Shown one piece after another: positions 25,001 to 37,740 of a DNA stretch of 64,000 nt. This stretch comes from Schoenoplectus triqueter (Eukaryota; Streptophyta; Magnoliopsida; Poales; Cyperaceae). The notes under the pieces are model-generated. The model saw only the letters and a program-made list of their open reading frames with translations. It had not been told where the DNA came from and made no database searches. The DNA is taken from contig CAXKVV010000081.1 of the NCBI GenBank assembly GCA_964058805.1, positions 62,001-126,000 on the forward strand. Direction: 5' to 3'. The position numbers and the translations under genes were made by a program. The stretch's first letter is position 1. Every line of letters begins with the position of its first letter.

Positions 25001-28000
25001 ATGAATATTCTATGACGCTAATTCCGCGCAAAACATAAGTACGATGCATTAAAAACTGCTGTTTGAACAAGTTGTTTGAGTTTTTCATAATTTTTGGCCG
25101 AATAACTGCATATAATTCCGTGCAAATTAATACAATCACTCCTAGTTACGCCTATTACCAAATTGTCCAACTAGAAATTCGATATGAATATTCTATAACG
25201 CTAATATTGCACAAAACATAAGTAAGATGTCCTAAAAATCGCTGTTTAAACAAGTTATTTGGCTTTATGAAAATTTATGGCCGCATAACTACACATAATT
25301 TGGTGCAAATTAATATAATTACTCCTAATTATGTCTATTATAAGATTGTTCAATTAACATTTCAAAATGAATATTTTAGGGCGCTATATTTCCTCAAAAC
25401 ATAAGTAAGATGCACTAGAAACTGCTATTTAAAAAAGTTAAGTTTTCCAACATTTTTGGCCTCATAACTACATATAATTTCGTGAAAATTAATATAATTA
25501 CTCGTAATTATGCCTATTAAAATATTAGCCGCTTTGCACTTCGATATGAACATTCTACGACACTAGGTTTGCACAAGACATAAGTAGGTGCATTAAAAAC
25601 AACTGTTTAAATAAGTTGTTTGTGTTTAACAAAATTTTTGGCCGCGTAAATATACATAATTTCATGCAAATTAATATAATTACTCATAATTATGCCTATT
25701 ATAAGATTGTCTAATTAAAACTTCGATATGAATATCCTACGACGCTATTTTTCATAAAACATAAGTAAGATACATTAGAAACCGCTGTTTAAACACGTAG
25801 TTGAAGAATTTTAACATTTTTTGACTCATAACTGCGCATAACTTCGTGAAAATTAATATAATTACTCCTAATTATACCTATTAGAAGATTATCCAATTAA
25901 CACTTCGATATGAACGATGTACGGCACAAATTTTGCACAAAACATAAATAAGATGCATTGAAAAAAGTTGTTTAAACAAATTGATTGAGTTTTTGAAATT
26001 TTTTGGCCGCATAACTACATATAATTTCGTAGAAATTAATATAATTACTCCTAATTAGGCCTATTATATGATTGTCCAATTATAACTTTGATATGAATAT
26101 TCTATGACGCTAATTTTGCACAAAATATAAGTAAGATGCATTAGAAACTGTTGTTTAAACAAGTTGTTTAAGATTTTCAACATTTTTTGCATCAAAACCA
26201 CACATAATTTCAAGAAAATTAATATAATTACTCCTAACTATGCCTATTATAAGATTGTCAAATTAACACTTCGATACGAATATCATAGGACTCTAATTTT
26301 TCATAAGACATAAGTAAGATGCATTAGAAATTGCTGTTTAAACAAGTTGTTTAAGATTTTTAACATTTATTGCCTCATAATGACACATAATTTCGTGAAA
26401 ATTAATATAATTACTCCTAATTATTCCTATTAGAAGATTATCCAATTAACACTTCGATATGAACATTCTACGATATGAATTTCGCATAAAAAATAAGTAA
26501 GATGCATTAAAAATAGCTGTTTAAACAAGTTGTTTTTGTTTTGTAAAATTTTTGGCTGCAAAACTAGACATAATTTCACGCAAATTAATATAATTACTCC
26601 TAATTATGTCTATTAAATGATTTTCTAATTAACACTCCAATATGAATATCCTATAACTGTAATTTTTCATAAAACATAAATAAGATACATTTGAAATTGC
26701 TGTTTAAACTAGTTGTTTAAGATTTTCAAAATTTATTGTCTCATAACTACATATAATTTCGTCAAAATTAATATAATTACACCTATTTGTGCCTATTAGA
26801 CGATTATCCAATTAATACCTCGATATGAATATTCTACGACACCATGTTTGCACAAAACATAGGTAAAATGCACTAAAAGAACAATAGTTTAAACTAGCTG
26901 ATTGAGTTTGTCAATTTTTTTACCGCATAACTACATATAATTTCGTACAAATTAATATAATTACTTCGAATTATGCCTATTATAATATTATATAATTAAA
27001 ACTTCGTTATAAATATTCTATGATGCAAATTTGGCACAAAACATAAGTAGATGAATTAAAAACTGCTGTTTAAACAAGTTGTTTGACTTTTTTTAAATTT
27101 CTGGCCGCATAAACACACATAATTTCGTGAGAATTCATATAATTACTCCTAATCATGTCTATTATAAGATTGTTCAATGAAAACTTCGATATGAATATTC
27201 TACGACACTAATTTTACACAAAACACAAGTAAGATGCATTAAAAACAGCTGTTTAAATGAGTTATTTGAGTTTTTCAAAAATATTGGCGGCATAACTGCA
27301 CATAATTTCTTATAAATTACTATAATTACTCCTAAATATGTCTATAGTAGGTTTTACCTATTGAAACTTCGAGATGAATGTTGTACAACACTAATTTTGC
27401 ACAAAACTTAAGTAAGATGCATTAAAAACAGCTGTTTAAACAAGTGGTTTGATCGTTCCAAATTTTTTGGCCGCATAACTGTACATAATTTCATATAAAT
27501 TAATATAATTACTCCTAATCATGTAATTTATATGATTTTTCACTGAACACGTTGATATGAATATTCTACGATACTAATTTTTCACAAAACATAAGTAAGA
27601 TACTTTAGAAACTGCTATTAATAAAAAGATTGTTTGAGTTTTTAACATTTTTGCCCTCAGAACTGCACATAATCTCTTGGAAATTAATATAACTACTACT
27701 AATTACGCCTATTGTAAAATTGTCCAATTAAAACTTCGATATGAATATTCAATAACGCCATTTTTGGACAAAACATAAGTAAGATGCGTTAAAAACTGCT
27801 GTTTAAACAAGTTGTTTGGCTTTTTGAAATTTTTTGGCCGCACAACTACACATAATTTCGTGCAAATTAAAATAATCACTCCTGATTACGCCTATTATAA
27901 GATTGTCCTATTAAAATTTCGATATGAATATTCTATGACGCTAATTCCGCGCAAAACATAAGTACGATGCATTAAAAACTGCTGTTTGAACAAGTTGTTT

Positions 28001-31000
28001 GAGTTTTTCATAATTTTTGGCCGAATAACTGCATATAATTCCGTGCAAATTAATACAATCACTCCTAGTTACGCCTATTACCAAATTGTCCAACTAGAAA
28101 TTCGATATGAATATTCTATAACGCTAATATTGCACAAAACATAAGTAAGATGTCCTAAAAATCGCTGTTTAAACAAGTTATTTGGCTTTATGAAAATTTA
28201 TGGCCGCATAACTACACATAATTTGGTGCAAATTAATATAATTACTCCTAATTATGTCTATTATAAGATTGTTCAATTAACATTTCAAAATGAATATTTT
28301 AGGGCGCTATATTTCCTCAAAACATAAGTAAGATGCACTAGAAACTGCTATTTAAAAAAGTTAAGTTTTCCAACATTTTTGGCCTCATAACTACATATAA
28401 TTTCGTGAAAATTAATATAATTACTCGTAATTATGCCTATTAAAATATTAGCCGCTTTGCACTTCGATATGAACATTCTACGACACTAGGTTTGCACAAG
28501 ACATAAGTAGGTGCATTAAAAACAACTGTTTAAATAAGTTGTTTGTGTTTAACAAAATTTTTGGCCGCGTAAATATACATAATTTCATGCAAATTAATAT
28601 AATTACTCATAATTATGCCTATTATAAGATTGTCTAATTAAAACTTCGATATGAATATCCTACGACGCTATTTTTCATAAAACATAAGTAAGATACATTA
28701 GAAACCGCTGTTTAAACACGTAGTTGAAGAATTTTAACATTTTTTGACTCATAACTGCGCATAACTTCGTGAAAATTAATATAATTACTCCTAATTATAC
28801 CTATTAGAAGATTATCCAATTAACACTTCGATATGAACGATGTACGGCACAAATTTTGCACAAAACATAAATAAGATGCATTGAAAAAAGTTGTTTAAAC
28901 AAATTGATTGAGTTTTTGAAATTTTTTGGCCGCATAACTACATATAATTTCGTAGAAATTAATATAATTACTCCTAATTAGGCCTATTATATGATTGTCC
29001 AATTATAACTTTGATATGAATATTCTATGACGCTAATTTTGCACAAAATATAAGTAAGATGCATTAGAAACTGTTGTTTAAACAAGTTGTTTAAGATTTT
29101 CAACATTTTTTGCATCAAAACCACACATAATTTCAAGAAAATTAATATAATTACTCCTAACTATGCCTATTATAAGATTGTCAAATTAACACTTCGATAC
29201 GAATATCATAGGACTCTAATTTTTCATAAGACATAAGTAAGATGCATTAGAAATTGCTGTTTAAACAAGTTGTTTAAGATTTTTAACATTTATTGCCTCA
29301 TAATGACACATAATTTCGTGAAAATTAATATAATTACTCCTAATTATTCCTATTAGAAGATTATCCAATTAACACTTCGATATGAACATTCTACGATATG
29401 AATTTCGCATAAAAAATAAGTAAGATGCATTAAAAATAGCTGTTTAAACAAGTTGTTTTTGTTTTGTAAAATTTTTGGCTGCAAAACTAGACATAATTTC
29501 ACGCAAATTAATATAATTACTCCTAATTATGTCTATTAAATGATTTTCTAATTAACACTCCAATATGAATATCCTATAACTGTAATTTTTCATAAAACAT
29601 AAATAAGATACATTTGAAATTGCTGTTTAAACTAGTTGTTTAAGATTTTCAAAATTTATTGTCTCATAACTACATATAATTTCGTCAAAATTAATATAAT
29701 TACACCTATTTGTGCCTATTAGACGATTATCCAATTAATACCTCGATATGAATATTCTACGACACCATGTTTGCACAAAACATAGGTAAAATGCACTAAA
29801 AGAACAATAGTTTAAACTAGCTGATTGAGTTTGTCAATTTTTTTACCGCATAACTACATATAATTTCGTACAAATTAATATAATTACTTCGAATTATGCC
29901 TATTATAATATTATATAATTAAAACTTCGTTATAAATATTCTATGATGCAAATTTGGCACAAAACATAAGTAGATGAATTAAAAACTGCTGTTTAAACAA
30001 GTTGTTTGACTTTTTTTAAATTTCTGGCCGCATAAACACACATAATTTCGTGAGAATTCATATAATTACTCCTAATCATGTCTATTATAAGATTGTTCAA
30101 TGAAAACTTCGATATGAATATTCTACGACACTAATTTTACACAAAACACAAGTAAGATGCATTAAAAACAGCTGTTTAAATGAGTTATTTGAGTTTTTCA
30201 AAAATATTGGCGGCATAACTGCACATAATTTCTTATAAATTACTATAATTACTCCTAAATATGTCTATAGTAGGTTTTACCTATTGAAACTTCGAGATGA
30301 ATGTTGTACAACACTAATTTTGCACAAAACTTAAGTAAGATGCATTAAAAACAGCTGTTTAAACAAGTGGTTTGATCGTTCCAAATTTTTTGGCCGCATA
30401 ACTGTACATAATTTCATATAAATTAATATAATTACTCCTAATCATGTAATTTATATGATTTTTCACTGAACACGTTGATATGAATATTCTACGATACTAA
30501 TTTTTCACAAAACATAAGTAAGATACTTTAGAAACTGCTATTAATAAAAAGATTGTTTGAGTTTTTAACATTTTTGCCCTCAGAACTGCACATAATCTCT
30601 TGGAAATTAATATAACTACTACTAATTACGCCTATTGTAAAATTGTCCAATTAAAACTTCGATATGAATATTCAATAACGCCATTTTTGGACAAAACATA
30701 AGTAAGATGCGTTAAAAACTGCTGTTTAAACAAGTTGTTTGGCTTTTTGAAATTTTTTGGCCGCACAACTACACATAATTTCGTGCAAATTAAAATAATC
30801 ACTCCTGATTACGCCTATTATAAGATTGTCCTATTAAAATTTCGATATGAATATTCTATGACGCTAATTCCGCGCAAAACATAAGTACGATGCATTAAAA
30901 ACTGCTGTTTGAACAAGTTGTTTGAGTTTTTCATAATTTTTGGCCGAATAACTGCATATAATTCCGTGCAAATTAATACAATCACTCCTAGTTACGCCTA

Positions 31001-33459
31001 TTACCAAATTGTCCAACTAGAAATTCGATATGAATATTCTATAACGCTAATATTGCACAAAACATAAGTAAGATGTCCTAAAAATCGCTGTTTAAACAAG
31101 TTATTTGGCTTTATGAAAATTTATGGCCGCATAACTACACATAATTTGGTGCAAATTAATATAATTACTCCTAATTATGTCTATTATAAGATTGTTCAAT
31201 TAACATTTCAAAATGAATATTTTAGGGCGCTATATTTCCTCAAAACATAAGTAAGATGCACTAGAAACTGCTATTTAAAAAAGTTAAGTTTTCCAACATT
31301 TTTGGCCTCATAACTACATATAATTTCGTGAAAATTAATATAATTACTCGTAATTATGCCTATTAAAATATTAGCCGCTTTGCACTTCGATATGAACATT
31401 CTACGACACTAGGTTTGCACAAGACATAAGTAGGTGCATTAAAAACAACTGTTTAAATAAGTTGTTTGTGTTTAACAAAATTTTTGGCCGCGTAAATATA
31501 CATAATTTCATGCAAATTAATATAATTACTCATAATTATGCCTATTATAAGATTGTCTAATTAAAACTTCGATATGAATATCCTACGACGCTATTTTTCA
31601 TAAAACATAAGTAAGATACATTAGAAACCGCTGTTTAAACACGTAGTTGAAGAATTTTAACATTTTTTGACTCATAACTGCGCATAACTTCGTGAAAATT
31701 AATATAATTACTCCTAATTATACCTATTAGAAGATTATCCAATTAACACTTCGATATGAACGATGTACGGCACAAATTTTGCACAAAACATAAATAAGAT
31801 GCATTGAAAAAAGTTGTTTAAACAAATTGATTGAGTTTTTGAAATTTTTTGGCCGCATAACTACATATAATTTCGTAGAAATTAATATAATTACTCCTAA
31901 TTAGGCCTATTATATGATTGTCCAATTATAACTTTGATATGAATATTCTATGACGCTAATTTTGCACAAAATATAAGTAAGATGCATTAGAAACTGTTGT
32001 TTAAACAAGTTGTTTAAGATTTTCAACATTTTTTGCATCAAAACCACACATAATTTCAAGAAAATTAATATAATTACTCCTAACTATGCCTATTATAAGA
32101 TTGTCAAATTAACACTTCGATACGAATATCATAGGACTCTAATTTTTCATAAGACATAAGTAAGATGCATTAGAAATTGCTGTTTAAACAAGTTGTTTAA
32201 GATTTTTAACATTTATTGCCTCATAATGACACATAATTTCGTGAAAATTAATATAATTACTCCTAATTATTCCTATTAGAAGATTATCCAATTAACACTT
32301 CGATATGAACATTCTACGATATGAATTTCGCATAAAAAATAAGTAAGATGCATTAAAAATAGCTGTTTAAACAAGTTGTTTTTGTTTTGTAAAATTTTTG
32401 GCTGCATAACTAGACATAATTTCACGCAAATTAATATAATTACTCCTAATTATGTCTATTAAATTATTTTCTAATTAACACTCCAATATGAATATCCTAT
32501 AACTGTAATTTTTCATAAAACATAAATAAGATACATTTGAAATTGCTGTTTAAACTAGTTGTTTAAGATTTTCAAAATTTATTGTCTCATAACTACATAT
32601 AATTTCGTCAAAATTAATATAATTACACCTATTTGTGCCTATTAGACGATTATCCAATTAATACCTCGATATGAATATTCTACGACACCATGTTTGCACA
32701 AAACATAGGTAAAATGCACTAAAAGAACAACAGTTTAAACTAGCTGATTGAGTTTGTCAATTTTTTTACCGCATAACTACATATAATTTCGTACAAATTA
32801 ATATAATTACTTCGAATTATGCCTATTATAATATTATATAATTAAAACTTCGTTATAAATATTCTATGATGCAAATTTGGCACAAAACATAAGTAGATGA
32901 ATTAAAAACTGCTGTTTAAACAAGTTGTTTGACTTTTTTTAAATTTCTGGCCGCATAAACACACATAATTTCGTGAGAATTCATATAATTACTCCTAATC
33001 ATGTCTATTATAAGATTGTTCAATGAAAACTTCGATATGAATATTCTACGACACTAATTTTACACAAAACACAAGTAAGATGCATTAAAAACAGCTGTTT
33101 AAATGAGTTATTTGAGTTTTTCAAAAATATTGGCGGCATAACTGCACATAATTTCTTATAAATTACTATAATTACTCCTAAATATGTCTATAGTAGGTTT
33201 TACCTATTGAAACTTCGAGATGAATGTTGTACAACACTAATTTTGCACAAAACTTAAGTAAGATGCATTAAAAACAGCTGTTTAAACAAGTGGTTTGATC
33301 GTTCCAAATTTTTTGGCCGCATAACTGTACATAATTTCGTATAAATTAATATAATTACTCCTAATCATGTAATTTATATGATTTTTCACTGAACACGTTG
33401 ATATGAATATTCTACGATACTAATTTTTCACAAAACATAAGTAAGATACTTTAGAAACT
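10010..33459. repeat. centromere-type satellite array, 16-monomer HOR of 2923 bp, eight copies
   Basis: AT-rich monomers of 179-184 bp (mostly 183) recur with landmarks GATATGAATATTCTACGAC, ACATAAGTAAGATGCATTA, TGTTTAAACAAGTTGTTT and TTAATATAATTACTCCTAA. In the first HOR the landmark falls at 10015, 10199, 10382, 10565, 10748, 10927, 11109, 11291, 11474, 11657, 11840, 12023, 12206, 12390, 12572 and 12755. HOR copies start at 10015, 12938, 15861, 18784, 21707, 24630, 27553 and 30476, with a partial ninth from 33399: every step is exactly 2923 bp. Neighbouring monomers clearly differ, while HOR copies are nearly identical. No frame of 60 or more codons occurs. Monomer length and HOR structure are typical of centromeric satellites; centromere identity itself is inferred. 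Confidence 0.97.
33455..33459. repeat. target site duplication (left copy), AAACT
   Basis: AAACT before the 5' LTR is repeated directly after the 3' LTR at 62608-62612. The uninterrupted satellite reads TTAGAAACTGCTATT, so the 5-bp duplication is unambiguous. Confidence 0.97.
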
Positions 33460-33466
33460 TGTTTAC

Positions 33467-33484
33467 CCTTGAAAAATTTCAAGG
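33467..33484. repeat. 18-bp palindrome at 5' LTR start
   Basis: CCTTGAAAAATTTCAAGG: 8-bp arms with a 2-nt centre, seven bases inside the LTR terminus. Confidence 0.8.
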
Positions 33485-33590
33485 ATGAGTAGATGAATAA
33501 ATGAAATAAATTGATGATAAATCATAAGAAAGGGGAAGAAGAGAGAGAGAGCAATGAAAGATGGCCCACTGATCAGGAGAGGTCGCTGCC

Positions 33591-33789
33591 TAACCCCGGA
33601 ACAAATCCATTAGTCCCACAATGGAATGCTGGGCATGAAGTGAAGAGTATAAATACCCCGCTATTCTCTATCCACTCAGCATGAGTGACACCCAAGAAGA
33701 TCGAGGGAGAGAGGAGACCTCTTGGGTGTCACCATGTGATTATATCTTTTCTGACAAGTGGGACCCACATGGCAGTCCCTTATGAGCAG
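33591..33789 (+). promoter_or_regulatory. LTR promoter module 1: TATA box and 13-bp stem-loop
   Basis: TATAAATA at 33648-33655. The perfect stem GTGACACCCAAGA (33685-33697) with TCTTGGGTGTCAC (33720-33732) begins 37 nt after the TATA start, so it would lie at or close to the RNA 5' end if this TATA is used. The module is a diverged duplicate of 33832-34030: both start AACCCCGGAAC or AACCCGGAAC, continue TCCCACAATG, contain TATAAATACCCC, and end ACAAGTGGGACCCAC-TGGCAGTCCCTT. The 3' LTR counterpart has its TATA at 55492. Confidence 0.6.
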
Positions 33790-33831
33790 CTCCAACGACA
33801 TGGACCTAGCCTATTTTGCTAAGAAAGCTAA

Positions 33832-34030
33832 CCAACCCGGAACAGAGGTTAAGCATTAATCCCACAATGAAATAATAGGGTGAATGACGAGGATATAAAT
33901 ACCCCACCACCTCCTACTCATTCGAGGTGGCTGACCCTCGGGAGATTTAGGAGAGAGAAAATCTCCTGATGGGTCAGCCATTTGATTACATTTTCTCTGA
34001 CAAGTGGGACCCACCTGGCAGTCCCTTGTA
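33832..34030 (+). promoter_or_regulatory. LTR promoter module 2: TATA box and nested stem-loop
   Basis: TATAAATA at 33894-33901. Outer stem GGCTGACCC (33929-33937) with GGGTCAGCC (33971-33979), plus an inner GGAGATTT/AAATCTCC stem, starting 35 nt after the TATA start. The stem sequence is unrelated to that of module 1 although its position is the same. The left element keeps only this stem-loop. The 3' LTR counterpart has its TATA at 55738. Confidence 0.6.
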
Positions 34031-34275
34031 GATAAATCTAACAACATAGCCTATCTGATGAATCACCATGTGACCATTTTCACTGACAGGTGGACCCCAC
34101 ACCTCAGTGACCTATTAAAGGAGTCAGAATTGAACCCTAGAAATCTGTCTTTGAAGCTAACCCTAGAAAGGAGCTGAAGTAGTATAATCCCTATGCTACA
34201 TGAACTGATGTCAATGCCAAGCTAGCATTTTGATGCAACTAGTCATGAGAAATTTCAAATGTGATTTTGCTTTCA

Positions 34276-34494
34276 AGGCTGACCTGGTGCCAAAGCTGCG
34301 AGCAACCACCTAACCATGCTTTGATTTGTGTCAATTACTGATAAGTAGTCAGTTCTTTGACCAAGTCACCCTCATGTTAAGGGATTGAAAGTCAATTTCA
34401 CAAGACTGATCAGGTGCCAAAGCTGGGAGCAACCACCTGATCAAGTCTAGATTTGTATTAATTGCTGATAAGTAGTCAGCATTTGATCAAATCA
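34276..34494. repeat. two diverged ~90-bp direct repeats in 5' LTR
   Basis: Copies share GGTGCCAAAGCTG-GAGCAACCACCT and CTGATAAGTAGTCAG. Counterpart at 56120-56338 in the 3' LTR. Confidence 0.75.
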
Positions 34495-34914
34495 AGCCCT
34501 AATGAATATCAATATAAGTCTAATTGGTATTTAGTTAGGGTGGTTTCTGCAAGAGAAAGATAATTGGCAGAGACATTGAGCTACAATTGAGATCAGGGAT
34601 TAATTCATAAGGAATAATAGGGTTTTATGAATAAAAGAATTTTTAATTCAGAGAGGCAAGGGCAAAAATGGAATTAAAAATTACAGGGATGATCATCATG
34701 AATTTAGGGATTTTTGGTGAAATTTTCATGATTTTTGGATAAGGGGAGCTATTAAAATAAATTCAAGGAAGATAAAAGCAGAATAAATGGACTGATCAAA
34801 GGCTGAGATTCAATCAAGGGTTCATCTGGGTGCAATCTGGGGACAGAGACACATCTGGGTACAAACTGGGGGTCCTAAGCACACCTATACCGAATCAGAG
34901 AAGAGAGAGGGTGT

Positions 34915-35250
34915 GACACGTGTCAGCATTTCATTGGGCCACCTCATGCCACGTGTCAGCACCCCATTGGTCCACCTCAGCCATGTGGGTCCCACACCCC
35001 TACAGACCTGACAAGTGGGCCCCACCTATGCCACATGGCAGCCAGCCATTGGTCCACATCAGCAGCCACTTCATCCAGCAGCTAGACAAATGGCAGCATG
35101 CTATAAGGCCACCTCAACAGCTCATTGCCATGTGGCCTTCCCTTATTGGTCCACCTCACCACTGTGAATCCCACTATGCTATAAGGCGACTGACAATTGG
35201 GCCCCACTGGATGCCACATGGCATGCACTCACTGGTGCCATGTCACCATA
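34915..35250. promoter_or_regulatory. G-box / CCAAT repeat cluster in 5' LTR
   Basis: Repeated units of the type GACACGTGTCAGC, CATTGGGCCACCTCATGCC, CCATTGGTCCACCTCAGC. They combine CACGTG cores (about 34918 and 34962), reverse CCAAT boxes (CCATTGG) and GTGGGCCCCAC palindromes. The 3' LTR copy is at 56758-57093. A regulatory role is inferred from motif density. Confidence 0.55.
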
Positions 35251-37740
35251 CAGCGTGTATAAAGAGTGACAGATGGCTCTTTATGGTTGGTACAGGGCAA
35301 CACACAAGGTGCCACATGGCACTATATTACAGAGCCACATCATACACAGATTATTAACACTAAGGGTTTGTTTAATAAGCAATCAACCAATCAGGAAGAG
35401 CCACCTCAGCATATTAGCATTAATCAGTTACTAACCTCACAAGCTTAAACGCTTAAACCTTACAGGTGGGACCCAGTAGTCAGATGGATAAGGCTAGGAT
35501 CACAAGCTAAAGATGTAAACCAAGTCCATTCATCCTGTCTATCCAATACAGCGCAATTCAATTTAAAACAAGAGATAAAAGGAAGGTGAACCTGGTGCAT
35601 GCTCCCCCAGTCGCTGATCTACTCCCCTTTGGCGCTTTGGTGCACGTGCGCCTGAGCCGTCCAGCCCAGCCGAACACTCTCCCCGCTCTCCTTCCTTCTT
35701 CTTCTTCTCCTCGCGCGCGATCATCATCTTCTTCCCATGGCGCCTCACCATTTTAGAGACTTAAAAGCAATCGATAAACATCAATGCATCAGTCAGAAGG
35801 GTAAGAACAAAGGGATGACAGTGAAGGAAGAGTTGAATAGTGAGATTACCACAGTTCGAGTTGAGACAGTAATGGAGCGATTCTAAAGAGATGTAATTGA
35901 AGGCTTCAAGCACCAAATTGAACACAGAGACAACTTCCTTGAGCTAAGGCGACGCCGATTGAGAGGTGATTATGAAGCAATTGAGTTAGAGGAAGGTGCA
36001 AATGTGAAGAGTCGCCGGAGATAGTAATAAAGAGGCAAGCTTGGTAGGCGCTTCAAAGGCCAAATTGAACGATCAGAAAGCTTATTCAGATTAAGGCGAC
36101 GCCAATTAGCATGGAAAGAGTGAGTGATTGAGTGGAAGAAGTGGATTGCGCCAAGAGAAGAGGTGAGGCAGAAATCGGATTTTGAAATAAATGAAATTCA
36201 GTGAAATTGAGAGAGAGAAAATGCTAACCATGGTGCAGAGGCATTTAAATATGGATTATTGATAAGAGGGCTTGCTTATCAATCAAAGTAACTGTTGAAT
36301 TGGAGTCAAACGAGTAGCGGCACAGTCAAACCATAACAGAAAGCAGTTGGGCGGTTTCCACAACAAACACAAACCCATCTGGGCCGTCGATTGAGTTAGA
36401 ATGAAGGGTGAGGATGTATCCAAGGTGGCAATCCGAGTGGAAGGCAGCTAACCAATCACAATTGAGTATAATCGGCCTAATTAGTCTATATAAACTGAAA
36501 TTCAGCAACAGTAGAGGGGGGGGATTAGCAGAGCCATTAGGATCAAGAACATACACCCATATACACTTTTCTAGTCGACAAGAGAGAGAGAGTGAATAGC
36601 TAGAAGAGAGATTATTCAATTTCTTGTTTCTGTGAAGAATAAAAGGTAATTAGTAATATTCATTGGTCTATAGATGTTTTCCTTGTATTCTTTCTCTGAA
36701 ATTGATTTTAAAACATTCAATTCATAGTTATTGAATAGTCAATTGAATATATTTCTTCACTCTTGCTCTCTTCCTTTAGGCCTGAATCGGTTATAAAGTC
36801 AAGAATTTGCGATTTAATTATTGATATACTGATTTTCATTGGAAATTTTCATTTTTAGTATTCATTAGCTTATGATCACATAAAACTGAGGTATACAAGT
36901 TTATATCTTTGTAATTTTCTTGATTGAATTGTTCTTGATTGATTAGAATTAACCCTAGCGTTGCAATTTCATTACAATGCACTGATTCTGTTAGAACCAG
37001 TATATCGCCGAGTTCTCAAATCCAAATTTGTTCAAATTAACACTCAACTCAGTGAGCCACTGGCCCTAGCTACGCCTAGGTGCGCCTTTAGGCCTGAGGG
37101 GTGTTGATTCGATGAGAAAAGGGCACGAATTGAGCTAATTAAGCTTGGTACCGACCGGTCCTATACGCTACCGAGTGATGAATTGCCTCAGCACCGCCAA
37201 GAACGAAAGGGAAGTCTTCCGCCTAATCCATACAGCATCTTCATGTCGAGACGATGCTCATTGACCTTGTAATTGTCAATAACTTTGATCAATTTTGCCG
37301 AATTTAACGAAAGAAGCATCTCGGTACCGGTTCTAACTGATACACTACTCGGTACCATCATGTGGCATCTCTCACCGTATGGATTCTCGATCAAGAACCA
37401 TAAAAGAACTCTCCAAAGCAAGACGATGCGGAAGCACCGACCTGATCATGGAAGAGATGCTTCGGCCGCCGGAAGCGCCACTCGGCACGAATCCTGACGT
37501 AGGAACAAATCGGAAGAGATGAAAGAACCGTTGGCACGAACCTTGAAGCATGCGCTGATCTTGAAGCTAATCAACACATGGGATCTGTTAAGAAGTCCGA
37601 TTATTAAACCAAGAAAGGATCTGGGCCGTAGATCCATTAAACACGTATCTCAAGTAAATCTGGCGGCCCAAATGAAGAAGAAGTTATATAGAAGATGCGC
37701 ACCAATCTCGGCATAGATCTGGCGGCCCAGATTAAGCCCA
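35250..37740. other. central 5' LTR segment, no gene seen
   Basis: Moderately AT-rich sequence with a TATA-like site (36487). A GT/CGGTACCG-rich stretch lies at 37140-37360, and GGCCCA motifs near 37660-37730. Short frames are repeated identically in the 3' LTR and have no recognisable domain. From about 35300 to 37100 it does not align with the left-element LTR. Confidence 0.6.
36487..36494 (+). promoter_or_regulatory. alternative LTR TATA box
   Basis: TATATAAA preceded by CCAATCACAATTG about 40 nt upstream. It is a plausible core promoter that would give a shorter R-U5 (about 4.1 kb) than the modules near 33.6-33.9 kb. The 3' LTR copy starts at 58330. Which TATA is used cannot be decided from sequence. 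Confidence 0.4.

Noticed and set aside
10010..33459. Possible CENP-B box in satellite monomers
   Set aside because: TTCG occurs in TTCGATATGAATATTC, but the required CGGG half is absent in the monomers I read.
10010..33459. CRISPR-like repeat-spacer array
   Set aside because: There are no unique spacers between short repeats; it is a head-to-tail satellite with HOR structure.
10010..33459. Array as an assembly artefact
   Set aside because: It cannot be excluded from sequence alone, but copy-specific variants and the correct HOR phase across the 29-kb insertion argue that most of the array is real.
34920..35357. 145-codon frame in the LTR, repeated at 56763-57200
   Set aside because: It translates the G-box/CCAAT repeat array, has low complexity, and is open only because of the repeats. 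Presence in both LTRs is duplication, not evidence of coding.
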